In this document: positions 1-14,520 of the stretch, piece after piece | How the letters are laid out: each line of letters opens with the position of its first letter | How positions within the stretch are numbered: the first letter of the stretch is position 1 | NCBI RefSeq assembly: GCF_016909125.1 | Contig: NZ_JAFBFD010000006.1 | Span: 1 to 64,000, forward strand | DNA length: 64,000 bases | Reading direction: 5' to 3' | Source: Enterococcus lemanii | GTDB taxonomy: Bacteria > Bacillota > Bacilli > Lactobacillales > Enterococcaceae | Translations under genes and position numbers: made by a program | Notes under the pieces: generated by a model | The model's database searches: none | What the model saw: only the letters and a program-made list of their open reading frames with translations | What the model was told of the DNA's origin: nothing

Positions 1-30
1 CTTTAAAAAGCCAAAATTAAATAACAAAAA

Positions 31-52
31 AAGAAGAACCTGAGTCCTTCTT
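31..52. terminator. Weak terminator-like hairpin at window edge
   Basis: A nine-base inverted repeat with one mismatch (AAGAAGAAC ... GTCCTTCTT) encloses a short loop and has an A-run on its left side, giving a U-run if transcribed leftward. The gene it would serve lies outside the window, or the hairpin belongs to an insertion sequence running off the left edge. Confidence 0.35.
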
Positions 53-75
53 AATTATACGGATATTGCTAAACA

Positions 76-132
76 ACACTATTTGACAAAGAGCCCTTAT
101 ATCTTGCCATAAACACTATTTGACAAAGAGCC
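76..132. repeat. Two direct copies of a 20-mer resembling an IS terminus
   Basis: The sequence acactatttgacaaagagcc occurs exactly at 76-95 and again at 113-132, in the same orientation, 37 bases apart start to start. Read on the minus strand it begins GGCTCTTTGTCAAATAGTG, which I recall as similar to the terminal inverted repeats of ISL3-family elements in enterococci and lactobacilli. That resemblance is from memory. No transposase is visible in the window here. The element may continue off the left edge, or these may be solo ends. Confidence 0.5.
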
Positions 133-140
133 AAAAAAAA

Positions 141-174
141 CAGAAAAATCTTATTAATTAATAAGATTTTTCTG
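141..174 (-). terminator. Terminator of the ATP synthase operon
   Basis: A perfect AT-rich inverted repeat (CAGAAAAATCTTATT/AATAAGATTTTTCTG) sits just past the atpC stop codon, and A-rich sequence on its left gives a U-run on the minus strand. It can end the atp transcript. Confidence 0.75.
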
Positions 175-187
175 TTATGCTAAATAA

Positions 188-610
188 TTAATAATGTTTC
201 GAAACGTTAATTCGATTAATTGCACGGTGTAAAGCAACTGTTGCACGACGTAACTCATCGACGTCATCATGAGCTTTTGCTTCAGCAATTAATTCTTCTG
301 CGCGACGTTTGGCTCTTTCTGCTCGTGGAACGTCAATATCACGCTCCCGTTCCGCGCTATCGGCAATAATCGTTACGACATTATCTCGAACTTCTAAAAT
401 ACCACCATTCACTGCAATCCAATCCACATGTTCATCTGAATCAATCCGTTTTACTCGAACTTCATCAATTGTGAGAGGCGCAATAATTGGCGCATGTCGT
501 GGTAAAATCCCCAAATCGCCATCTGGTGTCCGAGCAACGACCTTATTGGCATGATGCTCATAAACAATTCCATTGGGTGTAACCACACTTACTTCTAAAA
601 AATGTGACAT
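188..610 (-). CDS. atpC: ATP synthase F1 epsilon subunit
   Basis: This is the 140-residue epsilon subunit of the F1 sector, part of the central rotor stalk. It couples rotation of the c-ring to catalysis and can inhibit ATP hydrolysis through its C-terminal helices. The N-terminal beta sandwich contains the family motifs [14 protein letters not shown] (about 28-41) and VNGGILEV (about 67-74). The alanine- and arginine-rich C-terminus (about 90-140) is the two-helix domain. A GAGGTG Shine-Dalgarno (SD) site precedes the ATG. It is the last gene of the operon, 14 bases after atpD, and is followed by a hairpin terminator. Length is normal. Confidence 0.97.
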   Translation of the reverse strand: MSHFLEVSVVTPNGIVYEHHANKVVARTPDGDLGILPRHAPIIAPLTIDEVRVKRIDSDEHVDWIAVNGGILEVRDNVVTIIADSAERERDIDVPRAERAKRRAEELIAEAKAHDDVDELRRATVALHRAINRINVSKHY

Positions 611-624
611 AAGGCACCTCTTTT

Positions 625-2049
<1,425 letters not shown>

Positions 2050-2057
2050 TTACAAAA

Positions 2058-2981
2058 TTATTCGAGAGCAGCAGCGCCTCCAACAATTTCCGTAATCTCT
2101 TGTGTAATCGCACCTTGTCGTGCACGGTTATAAGAGATCGTTAAATCATCAATGATTGTTTTTGCATTATCTGTGGCTGTCTTCATCGCCGTCATGCCAG
2201 CTGCGTGTTCTGCTGTTTTAGCATCAACAATTGCGCCGTAAATCAAACTTTCCGCATATTGAGGAAGTAACTGCTTCAAAATATCTTCTTTAGAAGGCTC
2301 AAAAATATATTCTTGTTCATACACAATCGCCTCGTCGTGATTGATATCTGAAATTGGTAACATTCTTTCCACTCGAAATTGACTTGTCAATGAGTTCACA
2401 TGATGATTATAGCAAACGTAAAGCTCATCAAACACTTCATTTTGATACATCGTTGTGGTTAAAGAAACAATTTTTCGAACTTCTTCAAAACTGGGTTGAT
2501 CAGAAAGGTGACGCAACTCATAAGCAACATTAATTCCTCGTGCTTTAAAAAAATCGGCACCTGTACCACCAATGGCCAACATCACATATTCCTCTGCTGA
2601 GCGATGATCTTCTTCTATGATTGTCATAACTTGCTTTAAGATTGAACTATTGTAGCCACCCACTAAGCCACCATCAGAAGTGACCACAATATAAGCAGTC
2701 CGTTTAATTGGACGATGAATTAACATACTGTTATAGTTAATTTCTTGCGTTTCATCTTCTATTGTTTCTTCGTTATTTTCTTCATCGGGTTCATCGGGTA
2801 AGCTAGCCATGATATGCGTCACTAACTCACGAATTTTAGAAGCATAAATCTGAAAATGGTTGGAGTGTTCTTCTGATCTAGTTAATTTAGAGGCTGAGAC
2901 CATTTGCATGGCGCGCGTAATTTGACTCGTCTTTTTCGTGGAAACGATACGCTGTTTTATTTCATTAAGGGATGCTCCCAT
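2058..2981 (-). CDS. atpG: ATP synthase F1 gamma subunit
   Basis: The gamma subunit is the coiled-coil central shaft that turns inside the alpha3beta3 hexamer. The N-terminus ([20 protein letters not shown], then [13 protein letters not shown]) and the C-terminus ([20 protein letters not shown]) are the conserved shaft helices. The protein has 307 residues. An acidic stretch near residues 64-80 ([18 protein letters not shown]) is an insert in the globular part, a place where lactic acid bacterial gammas vary. It lies between atpA and atpD in the standard order, with an AGAGGTG SD site before the ATG. Confidence 0.96.
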   Translation of the reverse strand: MGASLNEIKQRIVSTKKTSQITRAMQMVSASKLTRSEEHSNHFQIYASKIRELVTHIMASLPDEPDEENNEETIEDETQEINYNSMLIHRPIKRTAYIVVTSDGGLVGGYNSSILKQVMTIIEEDHRSAEEYVMLAIGGTGADFFKARGINVAYELRHLSDQPSFEEVRKIVSLTTTMYQNEVFDELYVCYNHHVNSLTSQFRVERMLPISDINHDEAIVYEQEYIFEPSKEDILKQLLPQYAESLIYGAIVDAKTAEHAAGMTAMKTATDNAKTIIDDLTISYNRARQGAITQEITEIVGGAAALE

Positions 2982-2996
2982 GAATTTTCACCTCTT

Positions 2997-5108
<2,112 letters not shown>

Positions 5109-5119
<11 letters not shown>

Positions 5120-5633
5120 GTTCTGAACCTAGTTGTTCGATGTATTGATCGACTAGCATTTCTTGATGCTCTAGAGATAAATCACTTGTTAAGATTTTTT
5201 CAGCAATCGCTATCGACAAGTCTGCAATCTCTTTTTTCGCTGCAGCCATTGCCGTTTGGCGTTCAAAATTAATATCTTGATGTGCCTTTTCTTTCAAACG
5301 CTCAACTTCTTCTTGCGTTTGACTCAACAATGTTTGGCGGTTTGATTCTCCCTCTTTTTTTGCTTCTTGAATAATTAAGTTTGCTTCATCTTCTGAATGC
5401 TCAAAACGCTTCTCTATTTCTTTTTCGTATTTTTGTGCATTGATTTTCGCTTGTTCTGCTGAATCTAGATCATTTGAAATCTGGTCTTCACGTTTTTTAA
5501 AGACTTCACTAATTTGTTCCCAAGCAAAGTGCTTTATTAATGCAAGCAGCAAAACAAATGAAACCGTCACGACTAAAAAACTACTAATCGTGGTATTGGG
5601 TGAGGCATTTAGTAAAACTAAGTGATTTAGCAT
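5109..5633 (-). CDS. atpF: ATP synthase Fo b subunit
   Basis: The b subunit forms the peripheral stalk. One N-terminal membrane segment (about residues 15-33, ISSFLVVTVSFVLLLALI) is followed by a long, highly charged coiled-coil helix rich in E, K and Q, which contacts delta at its C-terminus. There are 174 residues. It lies 110 bases after atpE, a gap that holds a terminator-like hairpin, and overlaps atpH by 11 bases. Confidence 0.95.
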
Positions 5634-5692
5634 TTGCTAGACACTCCTATCTATAATTAGCTTCCTTTATTGCTTAGTTAGCCCTTCAATTT

Positions 5693-5735
5693 AAAAAAGC
5701 AGAAGAGATTGTTGTCTTTAATCGCTCCTGCTTTT
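5693..5735 (-). terminator. Intra-operon hairpin between atpE and atpF
   Basis: The eight-base arms AAAAGCAG (5695-5702) and CTGCTTTT (5728-5735) form a hairpin that, on the minus strand, is followed by six U residues. This has the form of a partial terminator or a 3'-end stabiliser just after atpE. The c subunit is needed in many copies per complex, so partial termination or protected processing here would raise atpE relative to downstream genes. That role is inferred. Confidence 0.55.
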
Positions 5736-5743
5736 CTTTGTTA

Positions 5744-5977
<234 letters not shown>

Positions 5978-5987
5978 TTACATTTTA

Positions 5988-6707
5988 TTAATGTTCTGCT
6001 TCGATTTTGTGACTTAAGAAAACCATGGTTAATGTAACAAATACGTAAGCCTGAATCCCACCGATAAATAGCGAAAAACCAATCCAGACCATTTCTAACG
6101 GTATCGCAAGTGGTAAGGCTATCCAGCCGATTGAAGTAACCATTGAAACGATTAATCCCAAAAGAACTTCCCCTGCAAAGATATTTCCGTATAGACGTAA
6201 TCCCAAACTAATAACGTTGGTAAATTCCTCTAGTAGTTTTATCGGTAAAATAAAACTTACGGGTTTCAAATAGGAATTTAAAACATAATCTTTAAATCCT
6301 AGTTTCTTAACACCCATATAATGGGTAAATACGATTACCATCAGCGCTAACCCCAGTGTTACAATCGGGTCGGCTGTTGGACTTTTCCAAAGACTTATTT
6401 CATGAGAAGTAACGATTTTTGTCATAAGTCCAATTTCATTGGCAACTAAAATAAATAAAAATAAAGTAAAGCCAAGTAAATGATAATTATTTACTTCTTT
6501 GCTTGGTAACTGACTTTTGATAATCCCTCTGACAAAATCGATAATAAATTCAATAAAGTTTTGTTTTCCTTTCGGTTTTATTTGTAGATTTCTAGTACAA
6601 ATGAAAACAAGTAAAAAAACAATGATACAAGTGAGCAGTGTCATCAAAATAAGTGTGCCATCAAACCAAACGGGTCCTATTTGAAACAGGAGCGAACGTT
6701 CTTCCAA
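5988..6707 (-). CDS. atpB: ATP synthase Fo a subunit
   Basis: The a subunit provides the proton half-channels beside the c-ring. The 239-residue protein is very hydrophobic, with five or six membrane helices. The essential arginine lies in LGLRLYGNIFAGE (about residues 168-180). Translation appears to begin at TTG, seven bases after a GAGGTG SD site. It is the first gene of the operon, and no atpI is visible upstream. Confidence 0.94.
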   Translation of the reverse strand: MEERSLLFQIGPVWFDGTLILMTLLTCIIVFLLVFICTRNLQIKPKGKQNFIEFIIDFVRGIIKSQLPSKEVNNYHLLGFTLFLFILVANEIGLMTKIVTSHEISLWKSPTADPIVTLGLALMVIVFTHYMGVKKLGFKDYVLNSYLKPVSFILPIKLLEEFTNVISLGLRLYGNIFAGEVLLGLIVSMVTSIGWIALPLAIPLEMVWIGFSLFIGGIQAYVFVTLTMVFLSHKIEAEH

Positions 6708-6789
6708 AATTTTTCACCTCTTTTCTAAAGCATCTTAAACTACCTAAAAGTTATGATTGTCTTTTCAGTAATTCCTAATAACAGACGCT

Positions 6790-6818
6790 ATCATACCACT
6801 AGGATAGAATTTTTTCAA
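6790..6818 (-). promoter_or_regulatory. Promoter of the atp operon
   Basis: A near-consensus vegetative promoter reads TTGAAA (6813-6818), 17 bases, then TATGAT (6790-6795) on the minus strand, about 83 bases before atpB. It is the only strong candidate in the 269-base gap between smpB and atpB. Confidence 0.75.
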
Positions 6819-6976
6819 AACATTTTCAGTAAAAAGACGGGTTCTATTCATTGAAAATTGTAATCGTAAAATCGCCTATGAACACTTTTGCTAATAGTAG
6901 TCTTTTTTATTTGAAAACGTCGCTTTCAATCATCATAGCAAATAAATTGAAAGCAAGCAAAAATTACAATTTATGT

Positions 6977-7435
6977 CTACTTATTTCGCAAGACCCTTTG
7001 AATTTCTCGTTCTTGGTCTTTACGTTTCAAGGATTCGCGTTTGTCATAATCTTTTTTCCCTTTAGCAAGTCCAATTAAAACTTTCGCATAACCATCTTTT
7101 ATATAAACCTTTAAAGGGATAATGGTCATCCCAGCATTTTTCGTTTCGACTTGTAATTTTTGAATTTGTTTTTTTCTAAGTAGTAGTTTACGTGTTCGCA
7201 GTGGATCATGATTAAAAATATTTCCTTGTTCATAAGGGCTGATGTGAACATTCGACAAATAAGCTTCGCCATTACGGATTCTTACAAAGCCATCTTTTAA
7301 GTTAATTCGACTATTACGAATTGACTTAATTTCTGTTCCTTGCAAAACAATACCAGCTTCAATGGCTTCAACAATTATATAATCATGACTTGCTTTACGA
7401 TTTTGGGCAACTACTTTTCCTTCACCTTTTGGCAT
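6977..7435 (-). CDS. smpB: SsrA (tmRNA)-binding protein SmpB
   Basis: SmpB binds tmRNA and delivers it to stalled ribosomes in trans-translation. The 152-residue protein shows the family start ([22 protein letters not shown]), the core [18 protein letters not shown] near residues 34-51, and the basic C-terminal tail ([26 protein letters not shown]) that mimics the codon-anticodon helix. It lies 11 bases after rnr, and RNase R is the nuclease recruited during trans-translation, so the pairing makes functional sense. tmRNA itself is not visible here. Confidence 0.97.
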   Translation of the reverse strand: MPKGEGKVVAQNRKASHDYIIVEAIEAGIVLQGTEIKSIRNSRINLKDGFVRIRNGEAYLSNVHISPYEQGNIFNHDPLRTRKLLLRKKQIQKLQVETKNAGMTIIPLKVYIKDGYAKVLIGLAKGKKDYDKRESLKRKDQEREIQRVLRNK

Positions 7436-7446
7436 TTCTTACTCCT

Positions 7447-9798
7447 TCACTTTTTTCTATCGGATTTTTTTTTACTTTTTTTAAGGGCTTTTGCATAAAA
7501 CGGCCCTTGTTTTTTTGTTTTCTTTTTATTTCTACCTTTTTTTCGATCTTTCTCCTGTTTTTCGGTTCTTTTGTTTTCAGTTACATTTTTATTTTTACGA
7601 AAATTCCCTTGTTTTTTGATTACAATCGGTTCGATTGTTTCTGCTGAAACGAGTTCAAAATCAATTTCTCTCGTTTCCGGATCAGATTTCGCCACTTTTA
7701 TTCGAACTTTTTGGCCAATTTTAAACGTTTGGCCCGTTCTTTCACCAACTAAAGCGAGATGGTTCTCAAAATAGTGAAAATAATCTTGCTTAAGTGTCGT
7801 TAAATGAATTAACCCTTCAATTGTATTTGGTAATTCAACGAAGAAACCAAATTTGGCAACTGAACTAATCACCCCATCAAATTCTTCATCAATATGATCA
7901 AGCATGTATTCCGCTTTTTTAAGTGCATCAACTTCTCTTTCTGCATTCACTGCTCGACGTTCCATTTGTGAGCTATGAATCGCAATATCTGGTAAGTTTT
8001 CTTCCCAATATGCTTTGTTTTCTGGCGTTTTGTCCAGTTGGTAAGAACGAATTAAACGATGAACAATTAAATCTGGGTACCGTCGAATAGGAGAGGTAAA
8101 ATGCGTATAATATTCGGCAGCTAGACCATAGTGCCCTTCATTATTTTCTGAATATTTTGCTTGTTGCATGCTTCTTAGTAACATGGTGTTAATTACCATA
8201 GATTCTGGTTTTTCAGCAACTTCTTGTACAATCGCTTGTAAATCTTTAGGCGATACTTTGCCTTTAGTGTTTTTAACAACGAGACCTAAAATTGAGGCGA
8301 AATCTAAAAAACGCCGCATTTTTTCTTCTTTTGGATCTTCATGAATCCGATAAATAAACGGAAATTTTTTTTGATGGTAATGTTTAGCAACTGTTTCATT
8401 TGCGGCTAACATAAATGACTCAATCAAACGCTCACCGACGCCACGTTTTCGAAAGACAATCTCTAGGGGATGGCCTTCTTCGTCCACTAAAACTTTCGCT
8501 TCTCGATCTTCAAAGGTTACTGCTCCACGCTTAGTACGCATATTTTCAAGCAAATGATGTAAATCCGCCATTTCCTCAAACATTGGGACGAGTGCCGCAT
8601 ATCGACTGCAAATTTCACTATTATTTTGTTCTAAAATCTCATTTACATCGGTATAAGTCATTCGCTCAACGGATTGAATCACACTCTCAAAAATGTCATA
8701 ATTGACAACTTTCCCAGTAAGGTTGATTTCCATTTCACAACTCATTGCTAAACGAGGGACTTTCGGATTTAAAGAACAAATACCGTTAGACAACCGTTGA
8801 GGCAACATTGGAATGACTCGATCCGTTAAATAAACACTCGTTCCTCTTTCAAACGCTTCTTGATCTAATGGACTATCTTTTGTCACGTAATAAGAAACAT
8901 CCGCAATATGGACACCTAGAAAGTAATGGCCATTTTCAAGCCTTCTAACCGTAATTGCATCATCCAAATCTTTTGCGTCTTCTCCATCAATTGTGACAAT
9001 CGATTGGCCAATTAAATTTCGACGAGTAGGAAAGTCAGCTGGATCAATCTCATCTGGCACTTCATCTGCTTGTTTTAATGTTGTCTCTTGAAATTGTGTT
9101 GGAATGCCATTTGAAATAACGATTGATAAAATATCCATGCCAGGATCATTTTTATAACCAATCACTTGTTTGACGATTCCTTCAAGAGAAGTAGCATACG
9201 CAGCTTCTGGGTAATGCGTGATTTCGACAAGTACGATACTGCCTTCCATTGGTCGAATCCCTTCTGCTGCAATGAATATTTTAAAATCTCCTAGTTTTTT
9301 ATCTTTCGGTTTTACTACGCCATATAAATCTGTTTCGCGAATTTCTTCATCAGAAAACAAAGTAAACTCTCCGACTACTTGAGTTAAGTTTCTTTTTCTA
9401 ATTTCTACCACTTTGCCTTCTGCCCCGCGATCGTTAAACGGGTCGGCTGGATGAGTAATATCAATCGCCACCGTATCGCCATCTAACGCAAAGCCTGTTT
9501 GTTCTTTCGGAATATAAATGTCGTCTTCTTCAGGGTCGACTGTCACAAAACCAAAACCACGCTCATTCCTTCTGAAAACGCCTTCTAATAAAATAAGTTT
9601 TTGTGGTAATTTAATTTTTCCTTTTTTCGTAAAAACAAGACTTTTTTCTTGTTCCATTTTTGCAATTGTTTGAACAAGTATTTGAAAGTCTTTACCTTTT
9701 TGAAGGCTAAGAACTTCGGCTATTTCTTCTAAAGAAAAACTTTTTTTATTACTTTTTTCTAAATATTGGACTATTTTTGTTTTAATTGTTTCTTTCAT
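7447..9798 (-). CDS. rnr: Ribonuclease R
   Basis: This 783-residue 3'-5' exoribonuclease of the RNB family degrades structured RNA and non-stop mRNA. In order it has an N-terminal winged helix (1-65), cold-shock domains (about 70-225) and the RNB catalytic domain with the acidic cluster DGEDAKDLDDAI near residue 270. An S1 domain (about 640-720) and a strongly basic lysine-rich tail follow. Its start overlaps the esterase gene by four bases (ATGA) and smpB follows closely. The three genes probably form a transcript with secG. Confidence 0.96.
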   Translation of the reverse strand: MKETIKTKIVQYLEKSNKKSFSLEEIAEVLSLQKGKDFQILVQTIAKMEQEKSLVFTKKGKIKLPQKLILLEGVFRRNERGFGFVTVDPEEDDIYIPKEQTGFALDGDTVAIDITHPADPFNDRGAEGKVVEIRKRNLTQVVGEFTLFSDEEIRETDLYGVVKPKDKKLGDFKIFIAAEGIRPMEGSIVLVEITHYPEAAYATSLEGIVKQVIGYKNDPGMDILSIVISNGIPTQFQETTLKQADEVPDEIDPADFPTRRNLIGQSIVTIDGEDAKDLDDAITVRRLENGHYFLGVHIADVSYYVTKDSPLDQEAFERGTSVYLTDRVIPMLPQRLSNGICSLNPKVPRLAMSCEMEINLTGKVVNYDIFESVIQSVERMTYTDVNEILEQNNSEICSRYAALVPMFEEMADLHHLLENMRTKRGAVTFEDREAKVLVDEEGHPLEIVFRKRGVGERLIESFMLAANETVAKHYHQKKFPFIYRIHEDPKEEKMRRFLDFASILGLVVKNTKGKVSPKDLQAIVQEVAEKPESMVINTMLLRSMQQAKYSENNEGHYGLAAEYYTHFTSPIRRYPDLIVHRLIRSYQLDKTPENKAYWEENLPDIAIHSSQMERRAVNAEREVDALKKAEYMLDHIDEEFDGVISSVAKFGFFVELPNTIEGLIHLTTLKQDYFHYFENHLALVGERTGQTFKIGQKVRIKVAKSDPETREIDFELVSAETIEPIVIKKQGNFRKNKNVTENKRTEKQEKDRKKGRNKKKTKKQGPFYAKALKKSKKKSDRKK

Positions 9799-10550
9799 TC
9801 TTTATCCTCATTCCAAGATAAGCCATCAATAAAATTGAGCACATCTCTTTCAAATTCTTTTCGATCTACACCAATTGTAATGACATGCCCACTATTTGGG
9901 TACCACTGTAGGTTATACCGTGTTTGTTTTAAATTTTGAACGACCTGGTGAATCCCTTCAGGGTCTACCAATTGATCTTTGCCAGCTTGGGCTAAAAAGA
10001 CAGGCTTTTTAATTTGTGGTAAATTTTCAAATGTCCGCTTCGCAAATTGTTCAATTTCATTTAATTGTCGCAATGAATCTGTTGTTAATTGTTGAAGCAT
10101 CTGTTCACTTAATGGCTCCCCTTGACTTTTCTGCCAAATATTTTTTGCGTATAGTAAGAAATTGGGATGAATTGTATTGGGACGATCAACAATTAAAGGT
10201 GAGCAAAATGCCCCACCGCCAATTAAATGATCATATTGTTCTAACGCTCTTAAAGCAAAGACGCCACCCATTGACAGCCCAAAAACGGCAATTTCTTTAA
10301 ATCCTTCCGTTTGCAAAAAAGAAAGCGCTTCTTGTGTATCTTTCCACCATACTTCCGGAGCTTTCGCTAATATATCTTGCGCGTCATTTGTTCCATGGCC
10401 GGAAAACAAAGGCGCCAAAATGGTATAATTTTCTTTCTCTAAAAAACGGCCCAACATACGAACATCATTATAACTCCCTGTGTACGCATGCAGTAATAAA
10501 ATGGCACGTTTTCCTTTTTTAAAATACAGACTATTTTTACTATGTTCCAA
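9795..10550 (-). CDS. est: Carboxylesterase / monoacylglycerol-lipase-like hydrolase
   Basis: This alpha/beta hydrolase resembles the Est30-type carboxylesterases that sit between secG and rnr in many Bacilli. The nucleophile elbow is GLSMGG near residue 91. An aspartate (GKDQLVDPEG) and a histidine (NSGHVITIG) complete a plausible triad near residues 192 and 222. The upstream GTG at 10559 overlaps the GAGG SD site. The TTG at 10550 lies eight bases after it, so I start there (251 residues). The natural substrate is unknown. Confidence 0.85.
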   Translation of the reverse strand: MEHSKNSLYFKKGKRAILLLHAYTGSYNDVRMLGRFLEKENYTILAPLFSGHGTNDAQDILAKAPEVWWKDTQEALSFLQTEGFKEIAVFGLSMGGVFALRALEQYDHLIGGGAFCSPLIVDRPNTIHPNFLLYAKNIWQKSQGEPLSEQMLQQLTTDSLRQLNEIEQFAKRTFENLPQIKKPVFLAQAGKDQLVDPEGIHQVVQNLKQTRYNLQWYPNSGHVITIGVDRKEFERDVLNFIDGLSWNEDKE

Positions 10551-10616
10551 AACAATCACCTCTTTGTCATTTTAACATAACCGCTATTGAAATACCTTAT
10601 TTAACACTATGAGGAT

Positions 10617-10650
10617 ACAAAAAAAGAACCTAGGTATTTCCTAAGTTCCT
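10617..10650 (-). terminator. Terminator after secG
   Basis: The stem GAACTTAGG/CCTAGGTTC (minus strand, one mismatch) has a five-base loop and a following U-run. It lies between secG and the esterase gene, so part of the esterase-rnr-smpB transcription may depend on read-through or a weak promoter. Confidence 0.75.
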
Positions 10651-10655
10651 TTTGT

Positions 10656-10895
10656 TTATTTTGTTGAGGATAATAGCACTAATACAAATAATAAAATCAT
10701 CCAGACCGCACCTAAAATGGCCGTTGCGCGTTGCATAACCGCTTCAAACCCGCGTGCTTTTTGTTTACCAAATAGTTGGTCTGCTCCACCAGTAAATGCG
10801 CTGGCTGCACTATTTTGCTTACTTGGTTGCATCATGATTGCTATAATTAAAATAACCGACAAAACAATCACAAGCCCTAAAATTAAATCATACAC
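10656..10895 (-). CDS. secG: Preprotein translocase subunit SecG
   Basis: SecG is the small accessory subunit of the SecYEG channel. The 79-residue protein has two membrane helices (about 2-21 and 58-76) joined by a cytoplasmic loop with the family pattern MMQPSKQNSAASAFTGGADQLFG. The start is GTG, eight bases after a GGAGGGG SD site. It lies directly before the carboxylesterase and rnr, a common Bacillales/Lactobacillales order. Confidence 0.95.
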   Translation of the reverse strand: MYDLILGLVIVLSVILIIAIMMQPSKQNSAASAFTGGADQLFGKQKARGFEAVMQRATAILGAVWMILLFVLVLLSSTK

Positions 10896-10983
10896 GAAAA
10901 CCCCTCCTTTACCACAGTATCCATCGTTTATACTTTAGCACAAGTCTTTTTTATTTACTAGCAGAAAATGCTTTATCTAATTA

Positions 10984-11027
10984 AAAAAGCCGCTTCTTTT
11001 TCAAAGAAAAGAAACGACTTTTTTTAA
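10984..11027 (-). terminator. Terminator of the glycolytic operon, after eno
   Basis: A long inverted repeat (AAAAGCCGCTTCTTTT ... AGAAAAGAAACGACTTTTTTT, two mismatches) has T- and A-runs on both sides. It ends the eno transcript and can work in either direction. Confidence 0.8.
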
Positions 11028-11039
11028 ATCCATAAATGC

Positions 11040-12371
<1,332 letters not shown>

Positions 12372-12400
12372 TTAAGGGTTGTCCCCTTGCGATTAGTTTT

Positions 12401-12429
12401 ATTGTAATGAATTTTTAGTAATACTGCAA
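12401..12429 (-). promoter_or_regulatory. Promoter of eno
   Basis: TTGCAG (12424-12429), 17 bases, then TACAAT (12401-12406) on the minus strand lie in the tpiA-eno gap, about 60 bases before the eno ATG. A small AAGGG/CCCTT hairpin follows in the leader. Confidence 0.65.
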
Positions 12430-12442
12430 ATGAAATCTGAAA

Positions 12443-13198
12443 CTATTTAACAGCTTCTAATAAAGCTAAGAAAGAATTTGCTTCTAAAGCAGCACCGCCA
12501 ACTAATGCACCATCAACGTTTTCTTTTGCCATGTATTCTGCAATGTTTTCTGGTTTTACAGAACCACCATATTGAATACGAACCGCTTGCGCTACGTTTT
12601 CACCATATAGTTTTTCAACCGTTGCACGAACTACACCACAGATTTCATCCGCGATATTTGCATCCGCTGATTTTCCTGTTCCAATTGCCCAGATTGGTTC
12701 ATAAGCAATCACTAGATTTGAAACTTGTTCATCTGTTAAATCAGCAAGACCGGCTGTAATTTGGCCTTCAATCCATTCGGCTGTTTGACCAGCTTCGTAA
12801 GTTTCTAAAGACTCACCACAACAAAGAATTGGTGTCATGCCATTGGCAAAAATTGCTTTTGCTTTTTTATTAATCTCTTCATCTGTTTCATGGAAATACT
12901 CACGGCGTTCAGAGTGACCAATAATCACATATTGCACACCTAAGTCAGCAATCGCTGCTGGTGAGTTTTCACCAGTGAATGCACCAGTATTTTCCCAATA
13001 AGAGTTTTGTGCTGCTAATTTTACTTCTGAACCTTTTAATTCTTCAGCTAATGCTGCTAAGAATAAAGCTGGAGATCCAATGACTGAATCAACAACATCG
13101 TTTGCTGGAACCGCATTTTTAACGGCTTTTGCAAAATCAACTGCTTCAGCTAACGTTTTATTCATTTTCCAGTTACCTGCGATAATTGGTTTACGCAT
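12443..13198 (-). CDS. tpiA: Triosephosphate isomerase
   Basis: TpiA interconverts dihydroxyacetone phosphate and glyceraldehyde 3-phosphate. Catalytic residues are visible: the lysine in AGNWKMNKT (about 13), the histidine in [10 protein letters not shown] (about 95) and the glutamate in [13 protein letters not shown] (about 167, followed by the phosphate loop). A GTG at 13210 overlaps the GGAG SD site, so the ATG at 13198 ([11 protein letters not shown], 251 residues) is the start. It lies 34 bases after pgk in the glycolytic operon. Confidence 0.97.
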   Translation of the reverse strand: MRKPIIAGNWKMNKTLAEAVDFAKAVKNAVPANDVVDSVIGSPALFLAALAEELKGSEVKLAAQNSYWENTGAFTGENSPAAIADLGVQYVIIGHSERREYFHETDEEINKKAKAIFANGMTPILCCGESLETYEAGQTAEWIEGQITAGLADLTDEQVSNLVIAYEPIWAIGTGKSADANIADEICGVVRATVEKLYGENVAQAVRIQYGGSVKPENIAEYMAKENVDGALVGGAALEANSFLALLEAVK

Positions 13199-13232
13199 AA
13201 AAGATGACACTCCTTCTTTGTTTTCAAAAAAA

Positions 13233-14423
13233 TTATTTGTCGTTAATTGCTGCTAATCCCGGTAAAACTTTACCTTCTAGTAATTCTAAGCTTGCACCGC
13301 CACCTGTTGAGATGTGCGTAAATTTATCGGCAAAACCTAATTGTTCCGCAGCTGCTGCTGAATCACCGCCACCGATAATTGTCGTTGCATCTTTAAGGTT
13401 AGCAATTGCTTCACAAACACCGATTGTTCCTTTAGCAAAGTTAGACATTTCAAATACACCCATTGGGCCATTCCAGACAACTGTTTTTGCATCTTTTAAG
13501 ATATCTGCAAATAAAGCCACTGAGTCAGGACCAATATCTAAGCCCATTTGGCCAATAGGAACATCGCCTGTATGAATTTCTGTTGGTACGTCGTTTGAAA
13601 ATGATGCGGCACAAACTGAATCAACTGGTAAAACAAGTTTATCACCAGCTTTTTCAATCAAGCTTTTTGCTAATTCAACTTTATCTTCTTCAACTAAAGA
13701 GTTTCCAATTTCCATCCCTTTCGCTTTGTAGAAAGTATAAGTCATTCCGCCACCGATTAAAATTTTATCTGCTTTGGGAATTAAATTTTCAATAACACCA
13801 ATTTTATCAGAAACTTTTGCGCCACCTAAAATCGCCACCATCGGACGTTTTGGTTCTTCCACTGCTTCGCCGATAAACTTAATTTCTTTTTCCATTAAGA
13901 AGCCAGCAACTGTTGGGATACCAGTTGATGCAATACCAACGTTTGAAGCGTGCGCGCGGTGAGCAGTACCAAAAGCATCATTTACAAAAGCATCGCCTAA
14001 AGAAGCCCAATACTTGCCTAAGTCTGCATCATTTTTGCTTTCTTTTTTGCCATCAATATCTTCAAAACGTGTATTTTCAAAAACAACCACGTCGCCATCT
14101 TGCATTGCAGCAATGGCTTCTTCTAAAGCAGCTCCTCGTGTTTCGGGAACAAAAGTTACTTCTTTACCTAATAACTCGCCTAAACGTTTAGCAACTGGCG
14201 CTAAAGATTTGCCTGCTTTATCTTCTTCTGTTTTTACACGACCTAAGTGAGAGAATAAAATGGCTTTTCCACCGTTTTCTAAAACGTAGTTAATTGTCGG
14301 TAATGCTGCTTTAATTCGAGTATCGTCCGTAATCACACCATCTTTTAAAGGAACGTTAAAGTCAACACGCACTAAAACTTTTTTATCTCTTAATTCGATA
14401 TCTTTCACTGTTTTTTTTGCCAT
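13233..14423 (-). CDS. pgk: Phosphoglycerate kinase
   Basis: Pgk makes ATP from 1,3-bisphosphoglycerate and ADP. The 396-residue protein has the N-terminal signature [16 protein letters not shown] (residues 14-29), the substrate loop [11 protein letters not shown], the hinge region and the C-terminal nucleotide motif [12 protein letters not shown] followed by [13 protein letters not shown]. It follows gap, separated by a stem-loop terminator, which would make gap more abundant than downstream genes. Confidence 0.98.
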   Translation of the reverse strand: MAKKTVKDIELRDKKVLVRVDFNVPLKDGVITDDTRIKAALPTINYVLENGGKAILFSHLGRVKTEEDKAGKSLAPVAKRLGELLGKEVTFVPETRGAALEEAIAAMQDGDVVVFENTRFEDIDGKKESKNDADLGKYWASLGDAFVNDAFGTAHRAHASNVGIASTGIPTVAGFLMEKEIKFIGEAVEEPKRPMVAILGGAKVSDKIGVIENLIPKADKILIGGGMTYTFYKAKGMEIGNSLVEEDKVELAKSLIEKAGDKLVLPVDSVCAASFSNDVPTEIHTGDVPIGQMGLDIGPDSVALFADILKDAKTVVWNGPMGVFEMSNFAKGTIGVCEAIANLKDATTIIGGGDSAAAAEQLGFADKFTHISTGGGASLELLEGKVLPGLAAINDK

Positions 14424-14460
14424 GAATAGAAGCCTCCTAAATTAAATTGATTCATTAAAA

Positions 14461-14491
14461 AAAGCGGAGAAGCGTGTCGCTTCCCCGCTTT
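14461..14491 (-). terminator. Strong hairpin between gap and pgk
   Basis: The GC-rich 14-base arms AAAGCGGAGAAGCG and CGCTTCCCCGCTTT (one mismatch), with a three-base loop, are followed by a U-run on the minus strand. This is a partial terminator or processing site that lets gap exceed pgk and tpiA. Confidence 0.85.
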
Positions 14492-14520
14492 CATCTCATT
14501 TATTCGATTCAGTGTGAATC

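Noticed and set aside
6855-6972. Inverted repeat AAATTGTAAT / ATTACAATTT flanking about 100 bases between smpB and atpB
   Set aside because: It is AT-rich, distant and without a T-run or other support; chance is likely in sequence of this composition.
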